Shown here: in pieces, positions 1 through 9,127 of the stretch
How positions within the stretch are numbered: the first letter of the stretch is position 1
Layout of the letters: every line of letters begins with the position of its first letter
Assembly (NCBI GenBank): GCA_945906795.1
Contig: CAMDRO010000006.1
Coordinates: forward strand, 1 to 64,000
DNA length: 64,000 bases
From: Spirosoma fluviale
GTDB taxonomy: Bacteria; Bacteroidota; Bacteroidia; Cytophagales; Spirosomataceae
Reading direction: 5' to 3'
Translations under genes and position numbers: made by a program
The notes under the pieces: generated by a model
What the model was told of the DNA's origin: nothing
Database searches by the model: none
The model's input: only the letters and a program-made list of their open reading frames with translations

Positions 1-53
1 ACATTGGGTTTGCCAATAATACTAATAAAACCTGCTTTATGCTGCTGGGCCAT
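1..53 (-). CDS. era: GTPase Era, N-terminal fragment (cut by window edge)
   Basis: Only the first 17 codons are inside the window, reading MAQQHKAGFISIIGKPN from the ATG at 53..51. This is the start of Era, an essential GTPase that binds 16S rRNA during 30S assembly; the GKPN part begins the P-loop (family consensus GxPNVGKS). A TATCTTTG box, matching the Bacteroidota -7 consensus TAnnTTTG, lies on the same strand at 105..98 and fits a transcript starting near 91. The gene is divergent from the initiator tRNA. The call rests on a short but characteristic stretch. Confidence 0.8.
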   Translation of the reverse strand, partial: MAQQHKAGFISIIGKPN

Positions 54-106
54 ATTTTTTTGTACTGCCCAAAAAAGGGTGGGATTGTAAATTTTAACAA
101 AGATAC

Positions 107-137
107 TTGTTTTTATGCGAAAAACACTGCACCTTTG
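107..137 (+). promoter_or_regulatory. Promoter of initiator tRNA gene
   Basis: TTG at 107-109, a 20-base spacer, then CACCTTTG at 130-137. This resembles the Bacteroidota promoter TTG-N~20-TAnnTTTG, with C instead of T at the first -7 position. Predicted start is near 143, about 9 bases before the mature tRNA. It overlaps the divergent era promoter region. Confidence 0.5.
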
Positions 138-151
138 CACTCCAATTATAT

Positions 152-224
<73 letters not shown>

Positions 225-230
225 CAGAGA

Positions 231-257
231 AAAGGTCTACATAGAAGACCTTTTTTT
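231..257 (+). terminator. Rho-independent terminator after tRNA-fMet
   Basis: AAAGGTCT (231-238) pairs with AGACCTTT (246-253) around a 7-base loop and runs into a T tract ending at 257. It ends the tRNA transcript. Confidence 0.85.
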
Positions 258-380
258 ATGCCCAAGTTTTAAAAATCAAGTACCATTTAATAAATAATTT
301 ACCTTTAAATAATTCATTTGGCATTTCTGAATTACAATTTCTTAGGTTTAGGTGATTTATAAAAAAAATAAAAACCTAAA

Positions 381-695
381 ATGAGAACAGTAATAAAATT
401 ACCTGGCATCGTAAATTGCCCCATTAAGGAGATCGTATATATAGAGGGAAAAGGTAATTATAGTTTGGTCTATTTAGCTACGAAAAAAGAAGTTTACATA
501 GCCAAGACCTTAAAAAAATTTGAATCCCATTTCAGAATGCACAAATTCATTCGAATTCATAAATCCTATTTGGTCAATCAAGAAAATATCCCTTCTGTTG
601 ACACATCCAATTTCACCCAAATAACTACATTATTGGGAAACCATTTGCCTGTATCACGACGAAAATTAGCCTACGTTAGGCAAAAATTATCATAA
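381..695 (+). CDS. Stand-alone LytTR DNA-binding protein
   Basis: A 104-residue protein consisting of little more than a LytTR DNA-binding domain. It shows the family pattern: IVYIEGKGNYSLVY in the first strands, TLKKFESHF, the FIRIHKSYLVN core (about residues 56-66), and LPVSRRKLAYVRQKL at the end. LytTR domains usually form the output half of LytR/AlgR response regulators; here no receiver domain is attached and no histidine kinase is adjacent. A possible promoter is TTG (318-320) with TAGGTTTA (343-350), a weak match. It may act as a constitutive or protein-partnered regulator; its targets are unknown. It is closed by a hairpin terminator shared with the convergent OmpA gene. Confidence 0.85.
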   Translation: MRTVIKLPGIVNCPIKEIVYIEGKGNYSLVYLATKKEVYIAKTLKKFESHFRMHKFIRIHKSYLVNQENIPSVDTSNFTQITTLLGNHLPVSRRKLAYVRQKLS

Positions 696-697
696 AA

Positions 698-728
698 AAA
701 GGGCCTTTTAAACAAAGGCTCTTTTTTT
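698..728. terminator. Bidirectional terminator between LytTR and OmpA genes
   Basis: AAAGGGCCTTT (698-708) pairs with AAAGGCTCTTT (714-724), with one G-T pair and a 5-base loop. A tracts and T tracts flank it on both sides, so it can serve both convergent transcripts. Confidence 0.75.
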
Positions 729-749
729 ATTCCATGCAATTAAGTTTAC

Positions 750-1649
750 TTACTTGCCACTAGGAGCAGAAAGTAAATTAAAGAACTGATCCAATTTGGG
801 AGTCACGATAATTTCAGTACGACGATTTAACTTACGGCCTATTTGACTAGAGTTCTCTGATTGAGGCTCAAATTCACCGCGACCTCCTGCCGTCATACGT
901 GAAGGGTCTACCGAGAATTTAGTTTGCAATAAGCGAACAACTGAAGTGGCGCGCTTAGCACTTAAATCCCAGTTATCTTTAATACAATCAGTCAAGATTG
1001 GCACAGCATCAGTATGGCCTTCCACTAAGATATCTAAGTCCTTGTGGTCATTAACCACTTTGGCTACTTTAGCTAAAACAGCTTCAGCCTTAGAGTTTAC
1101 AATAGCACTACCAGAAGCGAACATCAATTTATCAGAGATTGAAATATAAACAACTCCTTTTTTAACTTCAACAGTTACATCATCATCGTTAATATCGGCC
1201 AATGAACGTTTTAAATTCATCACCAACGAAAGATTAATTGAATCTTTACGTTGCATCGACGAGTTCAAATCTTTAATGTATTTACCTTGGTCATTTAAGG
1301 CTTCCAAGGATTTACGAATACTTTCAGCACCCGATTTGTTGATCACAGATAAATCAGATAAACGATCCAACAAATTCGTATTTGTTTTTTTCATGTAATC
1401 CAACTGCTCCTGAACGGATTTTAATTGATTATTTTTTACCTCAAGATCCAAATCTCTTTTCTTTATTTCTCCTTGAAGACTAGCTGTTAAAGATTGACAA
1501 TCAACTAAATTAGCTTTTGCCTTAGCTAAAGCCTGATCGCTATTAGTTTGTAATTCTGTCAAACGTGACTGCAAGTCAGCCATTTTCTTTTTACTTGAAC
1601 AAGAAAAAAAGAAAGGCATTAACGCAAGTACCAAAAGTAATTTTTTCAT
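750..1649 (-). CDS. OmpA-family lipoprotein with coiled-coil spacer
   Basis: A 299-residue predicted lipoprotein. The signal peptide is MKKLLLVLALMPFFFSC with the lipidated Cys at residue 17. Residues about 20-150 are rich in Lys, Leu, Gln and Ser in heptad-like order and form a coiled coil. The C-terminal OmpA/MotB-type peptidoglycan-binding domain (about 175-285) contains ILVEGHTDAVPI, a DLSAKRA segment and NRRTEIIV. Architecture predicts an envelope protein anchored in a membrane by lipid and clamped to peptidoglycan, with a coiled-coil strut between. A TATTTTTG box lies at 1709..1702 on the same strand, without a good -33 element. It is a single-gene unit. The general role is clear from domains; the specific function is not known. 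Confidence 0.85.
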   Translation of the reverse strand: MKKLLLVLALMPFFFSCSSKKKMADLQSRLTELQTNSDQALAKAKANLVDCQSLTASLQGEIKKRDLDLEVKNNQLKSVQEQLDYMKKTNTNLLDRLSDLSVINKSGAESIRKSLEALNDQGKYIKDLNSSMQRKDSINLSLVMNLKRSLADINDDDVTVEVKKGVVYISISDKLMFASGSAIVNSKAEAVLAKVAKVVNDHKDLDILVEGHTDAVPILTDCIKDNWDLSAKRATSVVRLLQTKFSVDPSRMTAGGRGEFEPQSENSSQIGRKLNRRTEIIVTPKLDQFFNLLSAPSGK

Positions 1650-1802
1650 GGTAATTATTTAATTATGTAGTTTAGAATACTCATATTGATTAATAATACT
1701 GCAAAAATATAAATCTATGCCACAAAAACTATCCTTATTTTAAAAAAATTTATAAAATAAGGCCAATTTATTCATCGGTAATAATTCCTCCTTTGACTTC
1801 AA

Positions 1803-2261
1803 TCACAATTTATGGTTTAATTTCTCTAAGATTTTAACCGTATCCTCATCCAATAATGAATTAATGGATTCCATTACTTCAAAAAAATGATCCAGTTTTT
1901 CTTTACCAAGCCTTTCATATACGATTTCGTTAAATAAAATAACTCCTTGGCGTGCTTGATCTCTCTTTTTCTTCCCCAATTCCGTCAAGAAGATTTTCAC
2001 AACCCGCTTGTCCTTAAAATTTGCCTCCCGCCGAATCCATTTCTTATCTTCTAATGTTTTCAACATACGCGTCAAACTCCTAGATTCAAGACCTAAAGCA
2101 GGCGCAATTTTAGTAGCCGAGGTTCCATTTTTATCAATGTGCAACAAAGCATACCCAATCGCCATCGTCATGTCAAATTGCGCTGCATATGTATTATACA
2201 TCCTGCTAATGGCATTCCAACCTGTTTTAATCTGAAAATCGACCGTATTCTCTGCTTTCAT
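1803..2261 (-). CDS. MarR-family transcriptional regulator
   Basis: A winged-helix regulator of 152 residues from the ATG at 2261. An in-frame ATG at 2318 exists but lies inside the terminator hairpin of the upstream operon and would add a hydrophobic stretch not typical of the family, so the later start is preferred. The DNA-binding part includes LGLESRSLTRMLKTLEDKKW (recognition helix) and RRE...KDKRVVKIFLTELG (wing). MarR proteins bind palindromes as dimers and often repress their own gene. A perfect 6-bp inverted repeat sits 5 bases upstream of the start, which fits autoregulation. No target operon is adjacent, so the ligand and regulon are unknown. Confidence 0.85.
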   Translation of the reverse strand: MKAENTVDFQIKTGWNAISRMYNTYAAQFDMTMAIGYALLHIDKNGTSATKIAPALGLESRSLTRMLKTLEDKKWIRREANFKDKRVVKIFLTELGKKKRDQARQGVILFNEIVYERLGKEKLDHFFEVMESINSLLDEDTVKILEKLNHKL

Positions 2262-2265
2262 ATAA

Positions 2266-2282
2266 AGTATGTTTAGCATACT
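2266..2282. promoter_or_regulatory. Palindrome, probable MarR autoregulatory operator
   Basis: AGTATG (2266-2271) and CATACT (2277-2282) are perfect inverted arms around a 5-base centre. It lies immediately upstream of the marR start codon (2261), where a bound dimer would block transcription or early elongation. Size and symmetry fit MarR operators. Binding is inferred, not shown. Confidence 0.5.
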
Positions 2283-2300
2283 AATTGTAAAAATGGGCCA

Positions 2301-2330
2301 AAAAAAAATAGGATGCAAGCATCCTATTTT
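2301..2330 (-). terminator. Terminator of the atpDC-lipoprotein operon
   Basis: GGATGC (2311-2316) and GCATCC (2319-2324) with flanking AAAATA/TATTTT extend to a long stem. Read on the minus strand it ends in eight U (2308..2301). It lies just past the lipoprotein stop codon and before the marR start. Confidence 0.85.
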
Positions 2331-2350
2331 ACAATTTAATAATTTACATC

Positions 2351-2887
2351 TTATTGAATTCGATTACCTTTCATCCTTTTGCTATTAACTTTTAACCCTG
2401 AAAAAGATGATTTCATTATTTCTAACCTGATTTTTGTTTTATTATACAGCAAATATTTATTGCCGTCATACATTAATCTGGAAAAAGTGGTGCTACCAGA
2501 TTCGTCGACCAATTGGTAAAAATATTCTCCTTTTTCACCTAATATAGGGGCAAAGTGCAAGCTTTTAGCCTCACCGGCTCCCGATTCAAATGAGATAAGT
2601 AAATGATCCTGTGACTGCTTGACTAAAAGTCCTGGTGTTTGTTTCTCTAATGTAATTCGATTAATGGATTTACCATTGACAATGAGCACTTTCCCAGATT
2701 TGACATTAGCCTCAGAAGCATTTAACTCACGTTCTAGAAACAAGGGATTGTCATTGTAAAATTGGATTTTCTCTAAAGGCAATTGGTTTTCCTTAATTAA
2801 AGTCATCAAAGAACCCGTCAATTGAGTCTGCTCAGAACAAGAACTTAAAAAAATAGCGGTCAAAAACAAAAAACCAAGTACTCTCAT
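2351..2887 (-). CDS. Predicted lipoprotein of unknown function, atpDC operon
   Basis: A 178-residue protein with a lipoprotein signal, MRVLGFLFLTAIFLSSC, lipidated at Cys17. The rest is soluble, with alternating beta-type stretches (LLISFESG, GEYFYQLVDESG, NKYLLYNKTKIRLEI), so a small beta-rich envelope domain is likely. I do not recognise a named family. It begins 3 bases after the atpC stop codon and ends at the operon terminator, so it is co-transcribed with the ATP synthase beta and epsilon genes. Whether it has any link with ATP synthase is unknown. Confidence 0.75.
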   Translation of the reverse strand: MRVLGFLFLTAIFLSSCSEQTQLTGSLMTLIKENQLPLEKIQFYNDNPLFLERELNASEANVKSGKVLIVNGKSINRITLEKQTPGLLVKQSQDHLLISFESGAGEAKSLHFAPILGEKGEYFYQLVDESGSTTFSRLMYDGNKYLLYNKTKIRLEIMKSSFSGLKVNSKRMKGNRIQ

Positions 2888-2890
2888 AGT

Positions 2891-3121
2891 CTATTGGACC
2901 CCCTCTGCTAATACTAAAACTTTGTTATTTAATACTTCTACCACCCCGCCCTCGATCTGAAAGACTTGCTTATCTGCGACAAGTTCGCCCTTTTGTAAAG
3001 TGCTCACAATAGCCGCGTGATCATTTAATATTTGGAACGAACCGTTGACACCCGGAAGTGTCACCACTGTAGCTTCTCCAGCAAATACTTTACGATCAGG
3101 AGTTATAATTTCTAAATACAT
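2891..3121 (-). CDS. atpC: ATP synthase F1 epsilon subunit, short form
   Basis: A 76-residue protein matching the N-terminal beta-sandwich of epsilon: MYLEIITPDRKVFAGEATVV, then LPGVNGSFQILNDHAAIVSTL with the conserved GxFxIL.NHAP-like segment, and an EGGVVEVLNNKVLVLAE end. Typical bacterial epsilon is about 130-140 residues, with a C-terminal helical hairpin that inhibits ATP hydrolysis. That hairpin is absent here, so inhibition by epsilon is probably lost or handled otherwise. Short epsilons are known in this phylum. The gene lies 5 bases after atpD. Confidence 0.93.
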   Translation of the reverse strand: MYLEIITPDRKVFAGEATVVTLPGVNGSFQILNDHAAIVSTLQKGELVADKQVFQIEGGVVEVLNNKVLVLAEGVQ

Positions 3122-3126
3122 TTTTT

Positions 3127-4656
<1,530 letters not shown>

Positions 4657-4717
4657 TTAATGATTAGCTAAAAACTAATGTTTGACATCTACCTGAATGC
4701 CTTGTACATTCGGAATG

Positions 4718-4747
4718 CAAAATTAGTCCGTAAATTTCAAATACCAA
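4718..4747 (-). promoter_or_regulatory. Promoter of the atpDC operon
   Basis: On the minus strand, TTG at 4747..4745, a 19-base spacer, then TAATTTTG at 4725..4718, matching TAnnTTTG. The predicted start near 4712 gives a leader of about 68 bases before atpD. Confidence 0.65.
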
Positions 4748-4862
4748 AACTTCAGTTTGGATTTTTTTGCTATTTTTATACAATATCAGCCTAATTCTTT
4801 GAATGAATTAAAGTTTATGTTGAAATTTAAATTTCCAATTACACATTGTAATCATTAAATCA

Positions 4863-7040
4863 TTGAACAAACTAAAATTCATAAATAATACCTCGGCCTA
4901 TCTTGTTTTAACTTGCCTAGGAATAGCATGCCTAGCCTATTATTTTTTTGGTGGTATGCCTATTTTTAATACACAAATAGCCAGTGAATTAATTCCAGTT
5001 CAAGGAGTTATAGACAGGAATCAACTGGGCCAATTAAGCTCAACGCTTTTTTTAATTCGGCAACACTATGCATTTTTTCCAAGTGAGTTATCCAGGGTTC
5101 CTTTCCTATTGTTTTCCATCTTTTCCATTATGGGAATCAGCTTTTTAATCATAAGCTTTAAAAAATGGGCCCATATATCTTGGATATTTACCCTATCCGG
5201 AATTTTGCTTTGGCTGGCCATTATCCTCGTGAAAAATGCAGAACAGCCCATTGAAACATTATATGAAATATTATTTTCCCAACTAATTTGGCTTGGAATT
5301 CTTAGCCTATTTACGTTAACTATTTTCTTCTCACCTACTATCTGCCTTTTTTTATTACAAGTAGGGCATTCGCCGTCAAAAAAAGAAAGTCAAAAAAAAT
5401 GGCTAATTCTTTTTGGCTTTTATGCCCTAAACCTAATTATCAGCTTTGCTCATTTGATTTATAATTTTCAGACAAAAACCTATATCCCTGGTTTTGTTTT
5501 TTGGATTTCAAGCATTTTGCTAGGTCTATTTCAACAGTATAAAAAACAGGATGATAAATTATTTTTTATTGGCTTAGCTTTTTTAAGCTTGCCAACTGCC
5601 TTATTAATGCTGTATACGTCTAATGATCCTGGCGTCAGGGCTATCGAAACATGGAGCTTAATATCCCAATTAATCATACTCGTTTTATTCCCATTATTTA
5701 TCATCAGAAATTTCAATGACTTGATAAAACTAAATTTGCCGATTTATAAAGTAGCCGACAAACCTCAAATTTTACCTACTTATATTTTATTTATCGGGGT
5801 TTTAATTTTAGGCTCCTCTTTCGTTTTTGCTCTAAATGGAGGTGCTTACCACCAAATCACCGCGGCTAAATATAATGCCGACGGAGAATTAGCACAAATT
5901 CTACAGGATCCTTTTTTAGCAGAAATCAACTTTAAACAGGGTTTGATTCACAGTAAACTTAATGCCAAAAGCAATACTAGTTTAGCCCGCATCGCCTACC
6001 AAGAAAACAAAGTAGAGGAATTGGCCTACTATTTGTCGACAAGCCAAGTGAAATTCCCAAATGAAAAAATTGCCATTGCCTTGAGCAATATCTATCAAAA
6101 CGAAAATCACCTATTTGAGTCTTTGTTTGCCTTACAAAACGCTCATCAAAAAATGCCTGAAAGCATTGAAATCATGAGCCAATTAGCCTACACGTTTGAA
6201 AAATTAAATCAATTAGATTCCTCCTATTATTACCATCAGAAAGCTTTTGAAAATGATTCAAAATCTGTTTTGCCTAGGGCTAATTTTCTATACTCAATAG
6301 CCAAATTCAATAAAAACACAAATTTATCAGAGATCGATCAATCTACACAAGATCCCGCCATTTTAGCTAATTTATGGGCCATCGGCTTGTTAAGAAACCA
6401 ACAAATAAATTTAAAATCTCTGGAAAGTTCATTCTTGCCAAAAGCAGATGTCAGAGACCTAGCTATGCTGTATAATTCTATTCCATATTTTAAGGACAAA
6501 CAAAAATCATTGCCCATCCATGAAATAGCCAAGGATACAAACATTTTGTCCCTATTCCCTGAAATTAAATTAGCAGAGGCGATGCAAGATTATTTCCACC
6601 AAGACCCATTAAGCTCTTTGGAAAAAATAGCCCTATATATTGATGTTGAACCCATTGAGCATACTTTAGGTTTAAAATCTTTGCTCGACTTTTGGCATCA
6701 ATCTTCTTTAATTCCCATCGCAAATCCAAAAATTTCAAACAAAGCAGAGGCAAGGTCAGCGGTGAAAAAATATCCATTCCAATTAATTACTCTGACGAAC
6801 GCGATTCCATTTCTTAGTAAAAAAGAAGCGTATGATGCAAGCTTAGCTGCCATACGTTGGAACAAAGAAATACCCGATTTTTATCCACTGTATGCATTCC
6901 GAGCATTAGGAATAGGGGAAATCGAGTATGCCAAAGAAGCCATGAATTCTTTAAAGAAAATAAATCCTGCCATTTTCAAGGTGAATTTGAAGCCGTTTGA
7001 AAGCCAATTGGCCGCTGCATTACAGCGACAAAAGTTTTAA
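4863..7040 (+). CDS. Polytopic membrane protein with C-terminal TPR-like region
   Basis: A 725-residue protein starting at TTG; no better ATG exists in frame upstream of the first membrane helix. Residues 1-320 contain roughly nine to ten hydrophobic helices (for example around 10-30, 78-100, 104-122, 138-166, 184-204, 208-222, 234-250, 264-284 and 305-325). The remaining 400 residues are soluble and helical, with TPR-like repeats (ANFKQGLIHSKLNAKSNTSLA, EIMSQLAYTFEKLNQLDSSYYYHQKAF). I cannot assign a named family. The architecture suggests a membrane scaffold with a protein-binding domain on one side. It stands alone, with its own terminator not evident, and the rpsJ promoter starts right after its stop. 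Confidence 0.75.
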   Translation: MNKLKFINNTSAYLVLTCLGIACLAYYFFGGMPIFNTQIASELIPVQGVIDRNQLGQLSSTLFLIRQHYAFFPSELSRVPFLLFSIFSIMGISFLIISFKKWAHISWIFTLSGILLWLAIILVKNAEQPIETLYEILFSQLIWLGILSLFTLTIFFSPTICLFLLQVGHSPSKKESQKKWLILFGFYALNLIISFAHLIYNFQTKTYIPGFVFWISSILLGLFQQYKKQDDKLFFIGLAFLSLPTALLMLYTSNDPGVRAIETWSLISQLIILVLFPLFIIRNFNDLIKLNLPIYKVADKPQILPTYILFIGVLILGSSFVFALNGGAYHQITAAKYNADGELAQILQDPFLAEINFKQGLIHSKLNAKSNTSLARIAYQENKVEELAYYLSTSQVKFPNEKIAIALSNIYQNENHLFESLFALQNAHQKMPESIEIMSQLAYTFEKLNQLDSSYYYHQKAFENDSKSVLPRANFLYSIAKFNKNTNLSEIDQSTQDPAILANLWAIGLLRNQQINLKSLESSFLPKADVRDLAMLYNSIPYFKDKQKSLPIHEIAKDTNILSLFPEIKLAEAMQDYFHQDPLSSLEKIALYIDVEPIEHTLGLKSLLDFWHQSSLIPIANPKISNKAEARSAVKKYPFQLITLTNAIPFLSKKEAYDASLAAIRWNKEIPDFYPLYAFRALGIGEIEYAKEAMNSLKKINPAIFKVNLKPFESQLAAALQRQKF

Positions 7041-7045
7041 AGAAT

Positions 7046-7076
7046 TTGGGAATCAAGATTAATCAGCCTATCTTTG
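7046..7076 (+). promoter_or_regulatory. Promoter of rpsJ
   Basis: TTG at 7046-7048, 20-base spacer, and TATCTTTG at 7069-7076, an exact TAnnTTTG match. The start is predicted near 7082, about 65 bases before the rpsJ ATG. Confidence 0.7.
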
Positions 7077-7146
7077 CAAAACAAATTTCATGTCTAACGG
7101 AGTTAATGGTTCTTTCGTTATTCATTCACTTAATGAACCAACTCAT

Positions 7147-7452
7147 ATGAATCAAAAAATTCGAATTAAGCTGAAATCGTTTGATCACACGTTAGTGGAC
7201 AAATCAGCAGAAAAAATTGTTAAAGCTGTTAAAGCTACGGGTGCTATTGTTTCAGGGCCAATTCCATTGCCAACAAAAATCGAAAAATTCACTGTTTTAA
7301 GATCCCCACACGTAAATAAAAAAGCGCGTGAGCAATTTCAATTATGTACTTATAAGCGCTTAATTGACATCTTTTCGTCATCTGCAAAAACAGTAGATGC
7401 ATTGATGAAATTAGAATTGCCATCAGGAGTAGATGTAGAAATCAAAGTTTAA
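7147..7452 (+). CDS. rpsJ: 30S ribosomal protein S10
   Basis: A 101-residue S10, starting [14 protein letters not shown] at 7147, the usual start for the family, and holding [26 protein letters not shown]-like sequence in the tRNA/30S-head binding loop (also the NusE surface used in antitermination). Two other reading options lie in the leader. An in-frame ATG at 7090 would add 19 residues unlike any S10. An out-of-frame 14-codon ORF (7106-7150) ends in TGA overlapping this ATG. S10 usually lies in the S10 or str operon; here it is alone with its own promoter and terminator. Confidence 0.96.
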   Translation: MNQKIRIKLKSFDHTLVDKSAEKIVKAVKATGAIVSGPIPLPTKIEKFTVLRSPHVNKKAREQFQLCTYKRLIDIFSSSAKTVDALMKLELPSGVDVEIKV

Positions 7453-7480
7453 GGATTTTTAAACTTTACATATATAAAGA

Positions 7481-7506
7481 AGCTTTCAGAAATGAAGGCT
7501 TTTTTT
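7481..7506 (+). terminator. Terminator of rpsJ
   Basis: AGCTTTCA (7481-7488), GAAA tetraloop (7489-7492), TGAAGGCT (7493-7500), then six T. One G-T pair in the stem. It may also work for the convergent deacetylase gene, which ends at 7505. Confidence 0.85.
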
Positions 7507-8353
7507 ATAAATATATCGTACGTGCTTTATCCCAATTTACCTGTTGGTCTGCTGCGACTAAATCTATAAATTCTCGGCCTATCATGAGTCGCTCTAATTT
7601 AGATAATGCCCCAGCGAGGCCATAATATGATTTAAACTTACGAATCATACTTAAATCTTGAATCATCGGTTGGCCCGCATCGAAATCCCTAGGATGAAAA
7701 TAGGTCATTACATATTTTTGTTGGTCCCAAAGTCTAGCCAAGATTGCATCAGGTAACAACCTGAAATAACCTCCCCCTGAAAAAATAACAGGCAAACCTA
7801 CCATGGAGGTGACATTGATGGGGAATTCCTTGAGTTTGAATCCATCTAAATCAACCCAACAAGGTTCTTGTTGGCCGAAGTTCGCAAAACCTCCATGCGC
7901 TCTTTTTGCAGGAAATATCGAGCAATCAATTTCGATTCCTTGTTTAATCAATTCACTAAATACCCATTTGTTTGATTCCATTAATGAGAAGCCCGGAGCA
8001 CGATACGCTCTAATTTTCTTTCCTGTAATCGCCTCTAAGCTTTCGATAGAACGTTTCAAATCTTCGGCAAAAGCAGGTCTATTTTGTTGGTAGGCCAACT
8101 GGTGTAAATCGGAATGAGTGGCTATTTCGTTTCCTGATTCGGCGATTTTTTTGATAATTTCTGGATATTTTCTCGCAACCCAACCTAAACAAAAAAAAGT
8201 TGATTTTTGATTGTTCCGTTGGAGCATGTCCAAAATCCTGTCCACATTTTCATGAATTCTGGATGGAAATTTAGCCCAATCATCCTCGGTCCTCGTGCTA
8301 GGATGATCTAACAAATGAAACCACTCTTCAATATCAAAAGTTAAAATTGTCAT
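7505..8353 (-). CDS. Polysaccharide deacetylase (NodB-type, with DUF3473-like tail)
   Basis: A 282-residue carbohydrate esterase family 4 protein. The NodB motifs are visible: TFDIEEWFHLLDH at the N-terminus (catalytic Asp and Glu), ATHSDLHQL (metal-binding His pair), YRAPGFSL and SIFPAKRAHGGF. The order and the C-terminal YFHPRDFDAGQPM segment resemble the deacetylases found with exopolysaccharide and XrtA-type clusters. No signal peptide is seen, so it probably acts on lipid-linked or cytoplasmic glycans. It directly abuts the formyltransferase gene upstream (no gap) and is the last gene of a three-gene glycan operon. Substrate unknown. Confidence 0.85.
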   Translation of the reverse strand: MTILTFDIEEWFHLLDHPSTRTEDDWAKFPSRIHENVDRILDMLQRNNQKSTFFCLGWVARKYPEIIKKIAESGNEIATHSDLHQLAYQQNRPAFAEDLKRSIESLEAITGKKIRAYRAPGFSLMESNKWVFSELIKQGIEIDCSIFPAKRAHGGFANFGQQEPCWVDLDGFKLKEFPINVTSMVGLPVIFSGGGYFRLLPDAILARLWDQQKYVMTYFHPRDFDAGQPMIQDLSMIRKFKSYYGLAGALSKLERLMIGREFIDLVAADQQVNWDKARTIYL

Positions 8354-9127
8354 TTATATCCACCTAAAAAATAGGGCTCCATTTTTTTTAAAAGTGACCA
8401 CGTCTTGCCGACTAGGAAATGAAAAATATGTTAATTCCTCCTGCGGGTTTGGAATCAGGGTGTAGGATTTGTCTCGAATTGAAATCATCGCTTCTAAAAT
8501 ACAATCCATGCCTAAATCTTTCGTGTATTCAATGAGCTCTTCCTGTGTTCTCCCAGCGATTTCCACTTTCTTTTGCACGACTATTGGCCCAGAGTCAATG
8601 CCCTCATCCACAAAAAACACGGAGACTCCCGTGTATTTTTCTTGATTTTTTAACACCCAAAAAGAGGGCATCAATCCTCGGTACTTAGGCAAAAGTGCCG
8701 TATGTAGATTGATAGTCCCTTTGGTCGGGATGTCTAATAATGCCCTTTTAAAAACCTGATTTCCGCCGATAGACACAAATAAATCCGCTTTAAGATCTGA
8801 TAGTATTTTTAAATTTTCTGGGGAATTAATGGATCCATCAAGCGTAAATAGTGGTATAGATGCCTGACTTAATACGGCTTTGACGGAATGCCCAGGCGTT
8901 AATTTTGATTTGATGAATTTTAGCGAAAAATAGATAAAAAATTCTAGGCCAAAGACATCCAAAGTCTTTTTCATTTTGGCAAAAAATGATTCTCTTTTTC
9001 CGAAGGGAGAAACCTCAAAAAGCACCGTTCCTACCCATTCGATATCATTAGGCAATCCCGCATGCAATTTTTTTATTGCCTTGGGTAAAAAAAACGGGTC
9101 ATCCTGTGTCAATAATACTACTCTCAT
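8354..9127 (-). CDS. Formyltransferase-fold protein, probable sugar N-formyltransferase
   Basis: A 257-residue protein of the methionyl-tRNA formyltransferase fold. The catalytic signature is intact: N140-L-H142 followed by TALLPKYRG, and FFVDEGIDSGPI with the third catalytic residue at D178. It lacks the C-terminal anticodon-binding-type domain of Fmt, and its neighbours are a glycosyltransferase and a polysaccharide deacetylase. Together these favour transfer of a formyl group from N10-formyl-tetrahydrofolate to an amino sugar rather than to Met-tRNA. It overlaps the GT2 gene by 4 bases (ATGA), which fits translational coupling. The exact sugar cannot be read from sequence. Confidence 0.78.
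   Translation of the reverse strand: MRVVLLTQDDPFFLPKAIKKLHAGLPNDIEWVGTVLFEVSPFGKRESFFAKMKKTLDVFGLEFFIYFSLKFIKSKLTPGHSVKAVLSQASIPLFTLDGSINSPENLKILSDLKADLFVSIGGNQVFKRALLDIPTKGTINLHTALLPKYRGLMPSFWVLKNQEKYTGVSVFFVDEGIDSGPIVVQKKVEIAGRTQEELIEYTKDLGMDCILEAMISIRDKSYTLIPNPQEELTYFSFPSRQDVVTFKKNGALFFRWI

Noticed and set aside
2301-2330. Possible MarR operator in the hairpin sequence
   Set aside because: The stem followed by a U tract on the minus strand and its place after a stop codon make it a terminator; the palindrome near the start is the better operator.
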